Source: Polynucleobacter sp. AP-Kaivos-20-H2 (lineage in GTDB: Bacteria > Pseudomonadota > Gammaproteobacteria > Burkholderiales > Burkholderiaceae). Taken from it: a stretch of DNA of 64,000 nt. Within the stretch, counting starts at the first letter, position 1. Every line of letters begins with the position of its first letter. Under the pieces are notes generated by a model that made no database searches, had not been told where the DNA came from, and worked only from the letters and a program-made list of their open reading frames with translations. Below are positions 8,437 through 16,950 of the stretch, piece by piece. Where the stretch lies: NCBI RefSeq assembly GCF_018882215.1, contig NZ_JACVOX010000002.1, positions 1-64,000 on the forward strand, in the 5' to 3' direction. A program made the translations under genes and the position numbers.

Positions 8437-8946
8437 TTAGACGTTAGCAAGGACAGGTTTAATTTTTTGGCCCTTGGCACGAGCATCTAATACATCGACG
8501 ATTGCATCGACGATAGAGTGGTAACCAGTGCAACGGCAGTAATTACCTGAGATCCATTCGCGCACTTGTTCACGCGTTGCTTTTGGTTGTTTCTCAATCA
8601 ACTCTGCTGCAGCTAACAACATGCCAGAGGAGCAGAAGCCACACTGCATAGCGTTGTGGCGCATAAATGATTCTTGTAGATCTGTCAAAACACCATTTTT
8701 AGTGAGACCTTCGACCGTTTCAACCACGCTACCATCCGCCTGTACTGCCAAAAATAGGCATCCGCGAATGATTTGCCCATCTACCTTGACGGTACAAGCT
8801 CCGCACGCACCCTGCTCACAACCCAAGTGAGGGCCTTTTAAATGCAAATCTTCGCGTAAAAAATCCACCAGGTGTCTGCGTGGCTCAATCTCTGCGTTGA
8901 CGAGACGACCATTCACGGTCATTGAAATTTTTTTCTTCAAACTCAT
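8437..8946 (-). CDS. Molybdenum hydroxylase small subunit, two [2Fe-2S] clusters
   Basis: A 169-residue CoxS-type subunit. The N-terminal plant-type ferredoxin domain has C43, C48, C51 and C63 (GCEQGACGACTV ... GC). The C-terminal four-helix domain has C102, C105, C137 and C139 (QCGFCSSGM ... NYCRCTGYH). It passes electrons from the Mo centre in the large subunit to the FAD of the medium subunit. The gene lies 20 bp upstream of the large-subunit gene in the same unit. All eight ligands are present, so it should be functional. Confidence 0.95.
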   Translation of the reverse strand: MSLKKKISMTVNGRLVNAEIEPRRHLVDFLREDLHLKGPHLGCEQGACGACTVKVDGQIIRGCLFLAVQADGSVVETVEGLTKNGVLTDLQESFMRHNAMQCGFCSSGMLLAAAELIEKQPKATREQVREWISGNYCRCTGYHSIVDAIVDVLDARAKGQKIKPVLANV

Positions 8947-8988
8947 TTTGATCTCCGAATTCTTTTGCCGATGCTTGCCCTTAGAGCA

Positions 8989-9843
8989 TTAAGCAATCAT
9001 GTGCTTGAGTCCACGCTCAAGCAATACACCAATTAAATGTTGTTTCGCCTCTGCACTATTGGTAATGTCTGCAATTGCTTCGATTTCATTACGCGCTTCG
9101 GCTACGGCCTTAATAATTAACTCATCGTTGAGTTTTTGGCCATTGATTAAATCCTGAGCTTTAGTTGCCATTACTGGCGTAGCGCCAACTGAAAAAAATG
9201 TGAAGGCACAGTGAGTCAAAACGTCTCCTTGCTTCTGTGCAACTGCAGCCAGACCCGCAACCGCGTAGTCGCCATGACGTCTAGCCAGCTCATGAAAATA
9301 GAAAACTTCTTGCTTGCTTGCCAATGGAATCTCAGTCGCTACGAGAATTTCATCGGACTCTAATGAGGTTGTATACAAGTCAATGAAAAAATCGTTTGCA
9401 GAAATTCGGCGCTCACCCGCTGGGCCATGAATCACCATGGTGGCACGCAGAGTCAAGCTACAAGCAGGCCATTCAGCGGCTGGGTCACCATATGCTAGTG
9501 AGCCTCCCCAAGTACCGAGATTACGAATCGCACGATGAGCAATATGTGGAGCGGCAGCTTTTAGAAGTGGGGCATGTTTTGCAACTAATTCTGAATCTTC
9601 AATTTCAGTATGAGTCACTAGAGCGCCAATACGCAGACTATCGCCAACCACCGAAATACCTTTGAGTTCAGCAATATCGGTAATATCAATCAACACCGTC
9701 GGCTCTGACAAACGCATATTCAAAGTGGCCAATAAAGTTTGCCCACCCGCAATTAATTGCGCATCATCGCCGCCTTGCTCAAGTAAAGAAAGGGCTTCTT
9801 GCAATGCCTTGGGCTTTACATAATCAAATGCTGCAGATTTCAT
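8989..9843 (-). CDS. Molybdenum hydroxylase medium subunit, FAD-binding
   Basis: A 284-residue CoxM-type subunit. The motifs AGGQTLLATLNMR (about residues 32-44) and RNLGTWGGSLAYGDPAAEWP (about 107-126) are the two FAD-binding signatures of this family. It accepts electrons from the small subunit and passes them on to the final acceptor. It is 42 bp upstream of the small-subunit gene and 75 bp downstream of the CoxG gene. The M-S-L gene order matches many Mo-hydroxylase operons. Confidence 0.95.
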   Translation of the reverse strand: MKSAAFDYVKPKALQEALSLLEQGGDDAQLIAGGQTLLATLNMRLSEPTVLIDITDIAELKGISVVGDSLRIGALVTHTEIEDSELVAKHAPLLKAAAPHIAHRAIRNLGTWGGSLAYGDPAAEWPACSLTLRATMVIHGPAGERRISANDFFIDLYTTSLESDEILVATEIPLASKQEVFYFHELARRHGDYAVAGLAAVAQKQGDVLTHCAFTFFSVGATPVMATKAQDLINGQKLNDELIIKAVAEARNEIEAIADITNSAEAKQHLIGVLLERGLKHMIA

Positions 9844-9918
9844 TAAGTCTCCTCCACCACTAATGTATTAAGCTTTTTAGCTTTTTATTTTTTGCGCTAC
9901 TTTTTTATTGCTGCTTTT

Positions 9919-10395
9919 TTAATTACCACCAGCGTCTGACTCCAACGCCACTGTCTCCCCGCCTAATTCCTTTGCAAACTTCTGAAAAAAATCATCTGCA
10001 ATCTTTTTTGCCGATGCGCTAATTAAGCGACCGCCAATTTGACCTAACTTGCCACCAATCGAGGCTTCCGTTGTATAAGAGACCAAAGTACCTCCTTCGG
10101 CTTGCTTTAGCTCCACTCGTGACTTACCTTTAGCAAACCCTGCTGCCCCGCCAGACCCTTCAAAGGCCATAGAGCAAGACTGGTCCGGAATAATGTCGCT
10201 TAAGAGTAATTTCCCAGCAAAACGGGCTCTAACGGGCCCAATCTTGAACATCACCTTGGCATGAATCTCTTCTGGGGAGATGCGACTGATCTCCTCGCAG
10301 CCAGGAATGGACTTGGCCAACACGTCAATATCGTTCAAACCCTTCCATACCTCGGGGATTGGAGCGGATATGAGTTGCTCGCCATTTAATTCCAT
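9919..10395 (-). CDS. CoxG-like SRPBCC protein
   Basis: A 158-residue START/SRPBCC-fold protein starting MELNGEQLISAPIPEVWKGL, which matches the CoxG (carbon monoxide dehydrogenase subunit G) family. In CO oxidisers CoxG helps anchor the enzyme to the membrane; in other clusters its role is less clear. It is the first gene of the minus-strand Mo-hydroxylase unit, with an AGGAG-type ribosome site upstream, and is divergent from the TetR gene. It lacks the long hydrophobic tail of some CoxG proteins. Confidence 0.85.
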   Translation of the reverse strand: MELNGEQLISAPIPEVWKGLNDIDVLAKSIPGCEEISRISPEEIHAKVMFKIGPVRARFAGKLLLSDIIPDQSCSMAFEGSGGAAGFAKGKSRVELKQAEGGTLVSYTTEASIGGKLGQIGGRLISASAKKIADDFFQKFAKELGGETVALESDAGGN

Positions 10396-10437
10396 TTGAT
10401 CTCCTTGGGGTTTGTACGAATAGAGTCTTATCTACCA

Positions 10438-10450
10438 ATTGTTCAACAAT
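10438..10450. promoter_or_regulatory. Perfect palindrome, candidate TetR operator
   Basis: ATTGTT-C-AACAAT is a perfect 13-bp dyad in the divergent region between the Mo-hydroxylase unit and the TetR gene. It overlaps the -10 element of the predicted minus-strand promoter, the position expected for a repressor site. Confidence 0.5.
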
Positions 10451-10475
10451 GTACCATTATTTAACTTTTGGTCAA
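10448..10475 (-). promoter_or_regulatory. Predicted promoter of the Mo-hydroxylase unit
   Basis: On the minus strand TTGACC (10475-10470) and TACATT (10453-10448) are separated by 16 bp and match sigma-70 -35 and -10 elements at five and four of six positions. The start codon of the CoxG gene is about 50 bp downstream. The palindrome at 10438-10450 overlaps its -10 end. Confidence 0.45.
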
Positions 10476-10567
10476 TAAGTCCAAATTCGGATAAACCCTG
10501 AGAATCCATGCGTTTTACTGAAGATAGCGTTACTAGCCCAAATACTGCTGAAATTTCAGAAGGATCC

Positions 10568-11200
10568 ATGGCGCCCACTAGAAAAAGAATGGGGACAGCC
10601 GAGCGTAAACGCCAAATATTGGACAGCGCCATTCAGTTCTTCGCTAGAAATGGCATCGATGGCCAGTTAAGAAATTTATCTAAAGAATTAGGCATCACCC
10701 ATACCCTGCTTTATCACTACTTCCCAACTAAAGATGCGCTGATTCAGGAAGTTTATAAAGAGGTTTTTGAATCTCGCTGGAAGCCTGAGTGGGAAGACTT
10801 ACTGGATGATGACTCGCTTACCCCTGAAGAAAAATTCAATGCCTTCTATTTGGACTACTCCAACACAGTTTTAACTTATGACTTTGTGCGCATTTTAATT
10901 TTTTCTGGCTTAAGTGATCACTCTATTAGCGATCGCTTCTTCGAGCTCTTGCGCACGCGCTTATTACCAAGACTCATTCGCGAAACTCGCAAGTATTGCG
11001 GTAGGTCTGATACATCAAAGCCCACCCAGCGTGAGCTTGAATTTCTCATGGGACTGCATGGTGGCATTTTCTATATCGGCATGAGGCGCTGGATCTATGG
11101 ACAAGCCATATATGCCGCCGAAAGCCCCAATACAGAACAAGAAATCATTCGCGACCGAGTGCAGTCTTACCTCCACTCCGCTAAATCATTATTTGCTTAA
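10568..11200 (+). CDS. TetR/AcrR-family regulator
   Basis: A TetR-type regulator of about 210 residues. The N-terminal helix-turn-helix is intact (RQILDSAIQFFARNGIDG ... LYHYFPTKDALIQEVY). The C-terminal ligand domain is not specific enough to predict an inducer. ATG 10568 gives the usual short N-terminal tail; ATG 10508 is in frame and would add 20 residues, and both have only modest ribosome sites. It stands between the Mo-hydroxylase unit (divergent) and the VOC/monooxygenase/transport genes (same strand), so it likely controls both. Confidence 0.85.
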   Translation: MAPTRKRMGTAERKRQILDSAIQFFARNGIDGQLRNLSKELGITHTLLYHYFPTKDALIQEVYKEVFESRWKPEWEDLLDDDSLTPEEKFNAFYLDYSNTVLTYDFVRILIFSGLSDHSISDRFFELLRTRLLPRLIRETRKYCGRSDTSKPTQRELEFLMGLHGGIFYIGMRRWIYGQAIYAAESPNTEQEIIRDRVQSYLHSAKSLFA

Positions 11201-11214
11201 TTCAAAAGGTATCC

Positions 11215-11673
11215 ATGTCTAATCTAAGCCTAAATCACTTCTCCATCCGCAGTCTCGAGATTGAAAAAACGACTGAATTTTTTAGTAAGCTCCTTGGCTT
11301 GACTGTTGGTCCAAGACCTGAATTCCCTTTTCCAGGCGTATGGCTATACAACGGTGATGAGAGTAGTTGGGCTAATGCGGTCTTGCACCTCATTGCTATC
11401 GACAAAAATGATCCGAACGGACTGAAAAAATATTTAGGTGAACGCGACCCCAGCACACTCCATGGATCTGGCGCAGTAGATCACATTGCTTTTTTTGCGA
11501 CTGGTCTAGAAGAAAAAATTGCCCTCCTAAAGAAACTCAATGTTTCTTATCGCGAGCGCACTGTCCCCGTATTAAAGCTTCACCAAATCTTTTTGGATGA
11601 TCCTAATGGAGTGGTTATTGAACTCAATTACCCGGCTGAAGAAAAAGCTGCTCTGGATGCGAAAGCGGCATAG
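11215..11673 (+). CDS. VOC superfamily (glyoxalase/dioxygenase fold) protein
   Basis: A 152-residue protein with paired beta-alpha-beta-beta-beta modules: NHFSIRSLEIEKTTEFFSKL at the start and VDHIAFFATGLEEKIALLKK in the second half, ending FLDDPNGVVIELNYPA. His and Glu residues in the expected metal positions suggest a metal-dependent lyase, isomerase or ring-cleavage enzyme, but the fold does not fix the reaction. It is 14 bp after the TetR gene and 9 bp before the flavin monooxygenase gene, so it is probably a step in the same catabolic route. Confidence 0.75.
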   Translation: MSNLSLNHFSIRSLEIEKTTEFFSKLLGLTVGPRPEFPFPGVWLYNGDESSWANAVLHLIAIDKNDPNGLKKYLGERDPSTLHGSGAVDHIAFFATGLEEKIALLKKLNVSYRERTVPVLKLHQIFLDDPNGVVIELNYPAEEKAALDAKAA

Positions 11674-11682
11674 GAGCTATTG

Positions 11683-12924
11683 ATGGCAAAAATTCTAGTT
11701 GTAGGCGGCTCTCTTGGTGGTTTGTTTGTGGCAAATATTTTGCTGCGCCAAGGGCATGACGTTACTTTGCTAGAAAAGACTGTTGGATCTTTGGACGGTC
11801 GTGGTGCCGGCATTGTGACCCACGATGCTTTGGCTGAAGCGCTACGCGCTGCTGGAGTGACTGTTGATGAAACACTCGGCGTACCTGTGACTAAGCGTGT
11901 CACTTTGGGTGCTGATGGTCAAAGCTTGGGCGAAATGCAATTACCTCAAGTATTAACCTCTTGGAGTCGCCTGTATCACATGCTCAAAGAAAGCTTTCCA
12001 AGCGAGCGCTACCTTCAAGGTAAGACAGTGAAGTCGGTTACGCAAGATGCGAACGCTGTACAGGTGCTTTGTGAAGATGGCAGTCAATATGATGCTGAGT
12101 TGCTCATCGCATCCGATGGCATACGCTCTGCAGTGCGAGCGCAAGTCGCACCACAAATTCAACCTGAATATGCTGGCTATATAGCTTGGCGTGGCGTATG
12201 TGACGAAGCCTGCTTATCAAGGAACACCTTAGACACTCTATTTAATCGCTTTGGCTTTTGTTTGCCCAATGGCGAGCAAATGCTGGGTTACCCAGTTGCT
12301 GGCTCTGGCAATGACACGCGCCCAGGAAAGCGTCGCTATAACTTTGTTTGGTATCGCCCAGCTTCTGAGCATGAAGAATTAATAAGCCTTCTCACAGACG
12401 ATGATGGCCATTATTACCCCACCGGTATCCCGCCCCTCAAGGTGTCTTGGAGGCATATTGCCCACATGCGTAAAGTCGCACAGGAGATCTTGGCGCCACA
12501 GTACGCAGAGATATTAGAAAAAACAGCCGCGCCATTTTTACAAGCCATTTATGACGTACGCTCCGAACAAATTGTCTTTGGCAGAATCGCGCTCATGGGT
12601 GATGCTGCTTTTGTTGGCAGGCCGCACGTAGGAATGGGTGTCACTAAGGCTGGTGATGAAGCTATTGTGATAGCCAAGCATATTGCCGCGCATGGCGCTA
12701 CTCCAGCAGCCCTCAATGCATATAGCGAAGAGCGCTTAAAGCTAGGTCAGCAAGTAGTGGCTAGAGCCCAGTATTTGGGTCGCTATATGCAAGCCCAAGG
12801 AAGCAAGGGCAATAGGGATAACGAGAAGTTAAAAAGAAATGCCGATACTGTGATGGCGGAAACCGCAATTGATATCAGCGATCTATTAGCTCAAGGGAAA
12901 GCAGTACCTGAATCTGCGCACTAA
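11683..12924 (+). CDS. FAD-dependent aromatic monooxygenase, 2,6-dihydroxypyridine hydroxylase-like
   Basis: A 413-residue group A flavoprotein monooxygenase. The N-terminal GGSLGGLFVANILLRQGHDV is the dinucleotide-binding fold; RGAGIVTHDAL follows, and GDAAFVGRPHVGMGVTKAG around residue 306 is the second FAD motif. The RGAGIV and GRPHVGMG wording, together with a PTGIPPLKVSWRHI region, recalls the 2,6-dihydroxypyridine 3-monooxygenase branch more than salicylate or p-hydroxybenzoate hydroxylases. This is recognition from memory. ATG 11683 is preferred because AGGAG lies six bases upstream; TTG 11680 is too close. Together with the Mo hydroxylase it suggests successive ring hydroxylations. 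Confidence 0.75.
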   Translation: MAKILVVGGSLGGLFVANILLRQGHDVTLLEKTVGSLDGRGAGIVTHDALAEALRAAGVTVDETLGVPVTKRVTLGADGQSLGEMQLPQVLTSWSRLYHMLKESFPSERYLQGKTVKSVTQDANAVQVLCEDGSQYDAELLIASDGIRSAVRAQVAPQIQPEYAGYIAWRGVCDEACLSRNTLDTLFNRFGFCLPNGEQMLGYPVAGSGNDTRPGKRRYNFVWYRPASEHEELISLLTDDDGHYYPTGIPPLKVSWRHIAHMRKVAQEILAPQYAEILEKTAAPFLQAIYDVRSEQIVFGRIALMGDAAFVGRPHVGMGVTKAGDEAIVIAKHIAAHGATPAALNAYSEERLKLGQQVVARAQYLGRYMQAQGSKGNRDNEKLKRNADTVMAETAIDISDLLAQGKAVPESAH

Positions 12925-12999
12925 AAGGCGCATTCAGTTAAGATTTAAAAAAATAAAAAGTATTCTTATTTAACAAAGTTTTATATGGAGGAGACAACC

Positions 13000-14235
13000 A
13001 TGAAACAAAAAGTAACGAATCAAACAAGACGCAAGATGTTGATTGGTGGAGCCGCAGCAGCAAGCACCCCACTTTGGTTAAACGTAGCAAATGCTCAGGC
13101 TGACACTATCAAGATCGGCTTTCCGACGCCGTTGACAGGGCCCTTCTCAGCAGAAGCTCAGGATCAGGTGAAAGCTGCTGAATTAGCCATTAAAGAGTTT
13201 AACGATGCAGGCGGCTTTAATGGACGCAAAGCAGAACTCTTAGTGCGTGACGACAAGCTCAATCCTGGCGAAGCAGCAACACGCACATTAGAGTTAATTG
13301 AAAAAGACAAGGTGAACTTTGTAGTTGGCTCACTTTCTGCAGCGACACAACTATCGATCAATGCTGTTTGTAAGGAGCGTAAGGTTCTCTTTAATTCCAT
13401 TAGCCAATCCGATGCGATTAACGAAGCGAAAGACTGGAGCGTCTATACATTCCATGAGGCCCTGAACCCAACGATGACGGCTGGCGCTGTAGCGCGTTAC
13501 TCCATCCCACGTTTTGGTAAAAAAATTGTGTTCTTAACAGCAGACTATGCTTACGGTCATGAAATGGTCCGCGCTTTTGAGCGTGCAGGCAAAGAAATGG
13601 GTGCTACTACCTTGGCTGATATTCGCCATCCATTAGGTGCTTCTGACTACTCTGCTTTCTTGCCACGCATTAAAGCTTTGAATCCAGATATTTTGGTGCT
13701 CTGTAACTTTGGTCGCGACTTGGTCAATGCAGCAAAACAATGTACTGACTTTGGCCTTAAATCCAGCATGAAGATTGTTACACCAGTACTCCTCTATACC
13801 TCACGCCTTGCAGGTGGCCCTGAAGCCTTCGAAGGCATTATCGGCGGCACATCCTATTACTGGGGTCTGGAAGATCGCATCCCAACAGCAAAAACATTTA
13901 ACGATGCTTTCCGCAAAATGTATAACGGCTCCGTGCCGTCTGACTATGGCGCACTAGGCTACGCTGGTGTGAAGAGCGTCTTAGCTGGGGTGAAGATTGC
14001 AAAATCTACTGATACCCTAAAAGTGGTTACAGCAATGGAGAATATGAAGTACGACTGGTACAAGGGGCCTGAGTACTATCGTAAGTGCGACCATCAGGCC
14101 GTGCAAACCGTCATCATCGTAGAGTCTAAATCTAAGAATATGAAAGACAAGTATGACGTCTTCAATATTTTGACGATTGAACCTACTACTGAGAAAAATA
14201 TGCGTTCATGCGCAGAACTAGGTCACAAAGCCTAA
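13000..14235 (+). CDS. Branched-chain amino acid/aromatic-type ABC transporter substrate-binding protein
   Basis: A 411-residue periplasmic binding protein of the LivJ (Peripla_BP_6) family with an N-terminal Tat-like signal (TRRKMLIGGAAAASTPLW ... ANAQA). The mature start DTIKIGFPTPLTGPFSAEAQ is the family's first ligand-binding strand. The start at 13000 follows GGAGGAGACAACC, one of the strongest ribosome sites here, consistent with high expression of a binding protein. Binding proteins of this family next to aromatic-degradation genes often bind aromatic acids rather than amino acids, which fits here; the ligand cannot be read from sequence. An attenuator follows it. Confidence 0.85.
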   Translation: MKQKVTNQTRRKMLIGGAAAASTPLWLNVANAQADTIKIGFPTPLTGPFSAEAQDQVKAAELAIKEFNDAGGFNGRKAELLVRDDKLNPGEAATRTLELIEKDKVNFVVGSLSAATQLSINAVCKERKVLFNSISQSDAINEAKDWSVYTFHEALNPTMTAGAVARYSIPRFGKKIVFLTADYAYGHEMVRAFERAGKEMGATTLADIRHPLGASDYSAFLPRIKALNPDILVLCNFGRDLVNAAKQCTDFGLKSSMKIVTPVLLYTSRLAGGPEAFEGIIGGTSYYWGLEDRIPTAKTFNDAFRKMYNGSVPSDYGALGYAGVKSVLAGVKIAKSTDTLKVVTAMENMKYDWYKGPEYYRKCDHQAVQTVIIVESKSKNMKDKYDVFNILTIEPTTEKNMRSCAELGHKA

Positions 14236-14275
14236 TTTTAAAATTTCAGGGTGGATGACCTATTCACCCTGAACC

Positions 14276-14310
14276 ACTCCCCCGCACCATTTGGTAAAGG
14301 GGAGTTTTTT
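14276..14310 (+). terminator. Intercistronic attenuator between the binding protein and permease genes
   Basis: ACTCCCC pairs with GGGGAGT across a 16-nt loop, followed directly by a run of T (14305-14310), so it looks like a rho-independent terminator. A second inverted repeat, CAGGGTG/CACCCTG (14247-14271), lies just before it. Partial termination here would give more binding protein than membrane components, a common arrangement in ABC operons. Confidence 0.65.
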
Positions 14311-14322
14311 CTGAGTACATTT

Positions 14323-15207
14323 ATGACCGGTCTTTCATTCGAACTTCTCTGCATGCAATTGCTTACGGGCGTCGCCTTGGGCAGCATTTATGCACTTTTA
14401 GCCCTTGGCCTATGCCTTATTTTTGGCATGCTTAACGTGGTGAACTTTGCACATGGTGCCTTCTTTATGGTGGGCGCATTTTTAGGTGTGTACTTCTTAG
14501 GCATTACTGGAAGCTTTTGGTTCAGCCTAGTACTAACGCCATTGCTTACAGGCGGCATAGGGCTTGTCACTGAGCGCTTTTTAGTTAGACCACTCTATGG
14601 CCGCGGCTTGGATTACCCTTTGCTACTTACCTTTGGGCTTTCATACGTCCTGATTGAAGTAATGCGCGTTACCTTTGGTATCGAAGGCTTACCTTCAATC
14701 ACCCCGGAAGGTCTTGGCGGAACGGTCAATGTAGGCATTGGTTACTTCCCTAAATATCGCCTATTTCTAATTGCAGCAACTGCTGTCGTTATTTTGGGTG
14801 TTTGGTTCTTCATTCAAAAGACGCGTTACGGCCTCATCATTAAAGCTGGCGCTGCCGATCAAGAAATCGTGAAAGTGCTTGGTATTGATATTGCCAAGGT
14901 GTGGCTTTTGGTTTTTGGATTGGGCTGTGCAATTGCTGGCCTTTCCGGAATCCTGGCCTCACCAACGCGTTCAGTAAATCCAGAAATGGGTATTCCCATT
15001 CTGGCGGAATCATTTGTAGTGACTGTTGTTGGCGGCATGGGCTCACCAGTTGGCGCAGTGGTGGCTGGCTTGTTAGTGGGCGTGGTCTACAGCATGACCT
15101 CCCTCTTCTTCCCCGATTTAGCAGAGCTTTCCATTTTTGTACTGATGGCTGTAGTGCTGTTAATTCGCCCACAGGGTTTATTTGGTAAGGCAGGAGCGAT
15201 GGGCTAA
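14323..15207 (+). CDS. livH: Branched-chain-type ABC transporter permease LivH
   Basis: A 294-residue inner-membrane permease of the LivH family, with about eight hydrophobic helices and the family segment GSIYALLALGLCLIFGMLNV near the N-terminus. ATG 14323 is chosen because it gives the standard length; an upstream in-frame GTG at 14251 falls inside an inverted repeat before the terminator-like hairpin, and the extra residues are not membrane-like. It pairs with LivM and belongs to the importer adjoining the monooxygenase genes. Confidence 0.85.
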   Translation: MTGLSFELLCMQLLTGVALGSIYALLALGLCLIFGMLNVVNFAHGAFFMVGAFLGVYFLGITGSFWFSLVLTPLLTGGIGLVTERFLVRPLYGRGLDYPLLLTFGLSYVLIEVMRVTFGIEGLPSITPEGLGGTVNVGIGYFPKYRLFLIAATAVVILGVWFFIQKTRYGLIIKAGAADQEIVKVLGIDIAKVWLLVFGLGCAIAGLSGILASPTRSVNPEMGIPILAESFVVTVVGGMGSPVGAVVAGLLVGVVYSMTSLFFPDLAELSIFVLMAVVLLIRPQGLFGKAGAMG

Positions 15208-15221
15208 GGCTCCGAATATTT

Positions 15222-16181
15222 ATGAATTCATTTTTCCAACTCATTGCACGTCATCGCGAACTAGCTAGTACGCTGTTCTTAGCAGTCTTTCCATTCATCA
15301 TGCCGTATGAAGCGCTGGCGATCAATATTTTGATCTTTGGTTTATTTGCCATGGGCTTTAACTTACTATTTGGTTACATGGGTCTTCTATCGTTTGGTCA
15401 TGCAGCCTTTTTAGGTATTGGCAGCTACATCACCGGTATTGCCATTGTTCACTATGGCGTACCTTGGGGTGCCGCTATTCTGGTTGGCATTATTGGTGCG
15501 GCTATTGGTGGCCTGATCATGGGCTACCTTGCTATTCGTACTCGTGGCATCTACTTCTCCATGGTGACCTTAGCGCTTGGTCAAATTGTTTACTACATCT
15601 TCTACAAAGCAGAGAGTCTTACTGGTGGTGAGAATGGTTTACGCGGCGTCCGCGTAGATGAATTCAACATCTTAGGCATCCCCGTTGACTTCTTAAATCC
15701 CCTAGTGAAGTACTACATCATTCTTTTCTTTGTGGTGATTGCCATTTGGCTTATTTCCCGCATCCTAAGCTCACCCTTAGGCGCCGTGATGGAAGCAATC
15801 CGTGAGAATGAGAAGCGCGCAGCAGCTTGTGGATTTGACGTAGCCCGTACCAAACTATTGGTTTTTGTATTGTCAGCGGCGATTTGTGGCTTAGCAGGCT
15901 CATTGCGCGCCCTCCACCTCTCTATCGTGCCAATTGATTCTCTGCACTATCTACAGTCTGGTCAGGCAGTCATGATGAGCATTCTCGGTGGAATGGGCAC
16001 CTTCTTTGGTCCATTCATCGGCGCAGCAGTCATGCTCTATTTGGAAGACGTCGTAACCACCTTCACCAAGCATTGGATGGCTGTCGTTGGTTTAGTGTTC
16101 ATGTTTTTTGTACTGTTCTTCCCTAAGGGCATTTGGGGAACCATTCTGAGTAAGCTACAAATCAATCAGGATTCCAAATAA
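15222..16181 (+). CDS. livM: Branched-chain-type ABC transporter permease LivM
   Basis: A 319-residue permease of the LivM family. The segments FAMGFNLLFGYMGLLSFGHA and SLTGGENGLRGV are typical, and GAVMEAIRENEKRAAACGFD is the cytoplasmic coupling loop that meets the ATPases. It lies 14 bp after livH, and its stop codon shares a base with the livG start (TAATG), indicating translational coupling. Confidence 0.9.
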   Translation: MNSFFQLIARHRELASTLFLAVFPFIMPYEALAINILIFGLFAMGFNLLFGYMGLLSFGHAAFLGIGSYITGIAIVHYGVPWGAAILVGIIGAAIGGLIMGYLAIRTRGIYFSMVTLALGQIVYYIFYKAESLTGGENGLRGVRVDEFNILGIPVDFLNPLVKYYIILFFVVIAIWLISRILSSPLGAVMEAIRENEKRAAACGFDVARTKLLVFVLSAAICGLAGSLRALHLSIVPIDSLHYLQSGQAVMMSILGGMGTFFGPFIGAAVMLYLEDVVTTFTKHWMAVVGLVFMFFVLFFPKGIWGTILSKLQINQDSK

Positions 16182-16936
16182 TGAATAGCGCAACCATCAC
16201 CCCTATTCTTGAAGCGCGCCATGTCAGCAAGAGCTTTGGTAAGTTCAAGGCATTACAAGATGTATCTACCAGCTTTATGCCTGGAACCCTTACCGCCATC
16301 ATTGGGCCAAATGGCGCAGGGAAAAGTACCTTCTTTAATGTATTGAGTGGCGCATTCCCCCCTACCAGCGGCCAGATTTTATTTAATGGCAGAGATATTA
16401 CCGGTATGCAGCAACATGAGTTTGCTCGTATTGGTATCTCCAAAAGCTTTCAGATTACGAATGTCTTTAAGCAGCTGAGCGTTCATGAAAACGTTCGCGT
16501 CGCCGCCCAGATGGAAACGGCACGGTACAACTTTCTTCGCAATGCGCAAAGCTATCCAGGCCCTATTGAACTTGCCGATCAGCTTCTCCATCGCGTGAAC
16601 TTAGAACATCTACGAAACAAGAAAACTGGCGACTTAGCTCATGGTCAACAACGTGCACTAGAAATTGCAATGGCTTTAGCCTGCAATCCTAGCTTGTTAT
16701 TGCTGGATGAGCCCACCGCCGGCATGTCTCCAGAAGAAACGCTTGTAATGATGGATCTCATTCGAAATCTAGCTAGTGAGCGAACCGTTATTTTGGTTGA
16801 GCACAAGATGAAGCTCATTATGGGTCTTTGCAAACGCATCATCGTTTTGCATCATGGTGAATTCTTAGCTGAAGGCACACCAGAAGAAATCCAAAATAAT
16901 GCTGAGGTACGTCGTGTGTACCTAGGTCAAGGTTAA
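16181..16936 (+). CDS. livG: ABC transporter ATP-binding protein LivG
   Basis: A 251-residue ATPase with Walker A GPNGAGKS (about residues 45-52), an atypical signature region at AHGQQRALEIAM, and Walker B LLLLDEPTAGM. The C-terminal segment around LVEHKMKLIMGL is the LivG-type H-loop. It is translationally coupled to livM and followed 14 bp later by livF. Confidence 0.9.
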   Translation: MNSATITPILEARHVSKSFGKFKALQDVSTSFMPGTLTAIIGPNGAGKSTFFNVLSGAFPPTSGQILFNGRDITGMQQHEFARIGISKSFQITNVFKQLSVHENVRVAAQMETARYNFLRNAQSYPGPIELADQLLHRVNLEHLRNKKTGDLAHGQQRALEIAMALACNPSLLLLDEPTAGMSPEETLVMMDLIRNLASERTVILVEHKMKLIMGLCKRIIVLHHGEFLAEGTPEEIQNNAEVRRVYLGQG

Positions 16937-16950
16937 ATAGAAAGCAAACT

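Noticed and set aside
6020..10395. Annotation as aerobic CO dehydrogenase
   Set aside because: The large subunit lacks the AYRCSFR loop with the Cys needed for the Cu-Mo site; CoxG and the gene order alone are not proof.
14251..14322. livH start at GTG 14251
   Set aside because: The codon is inside an inverted repeat upstream of a terminator-like hairpin, and the extra 24 residues are not family-like.
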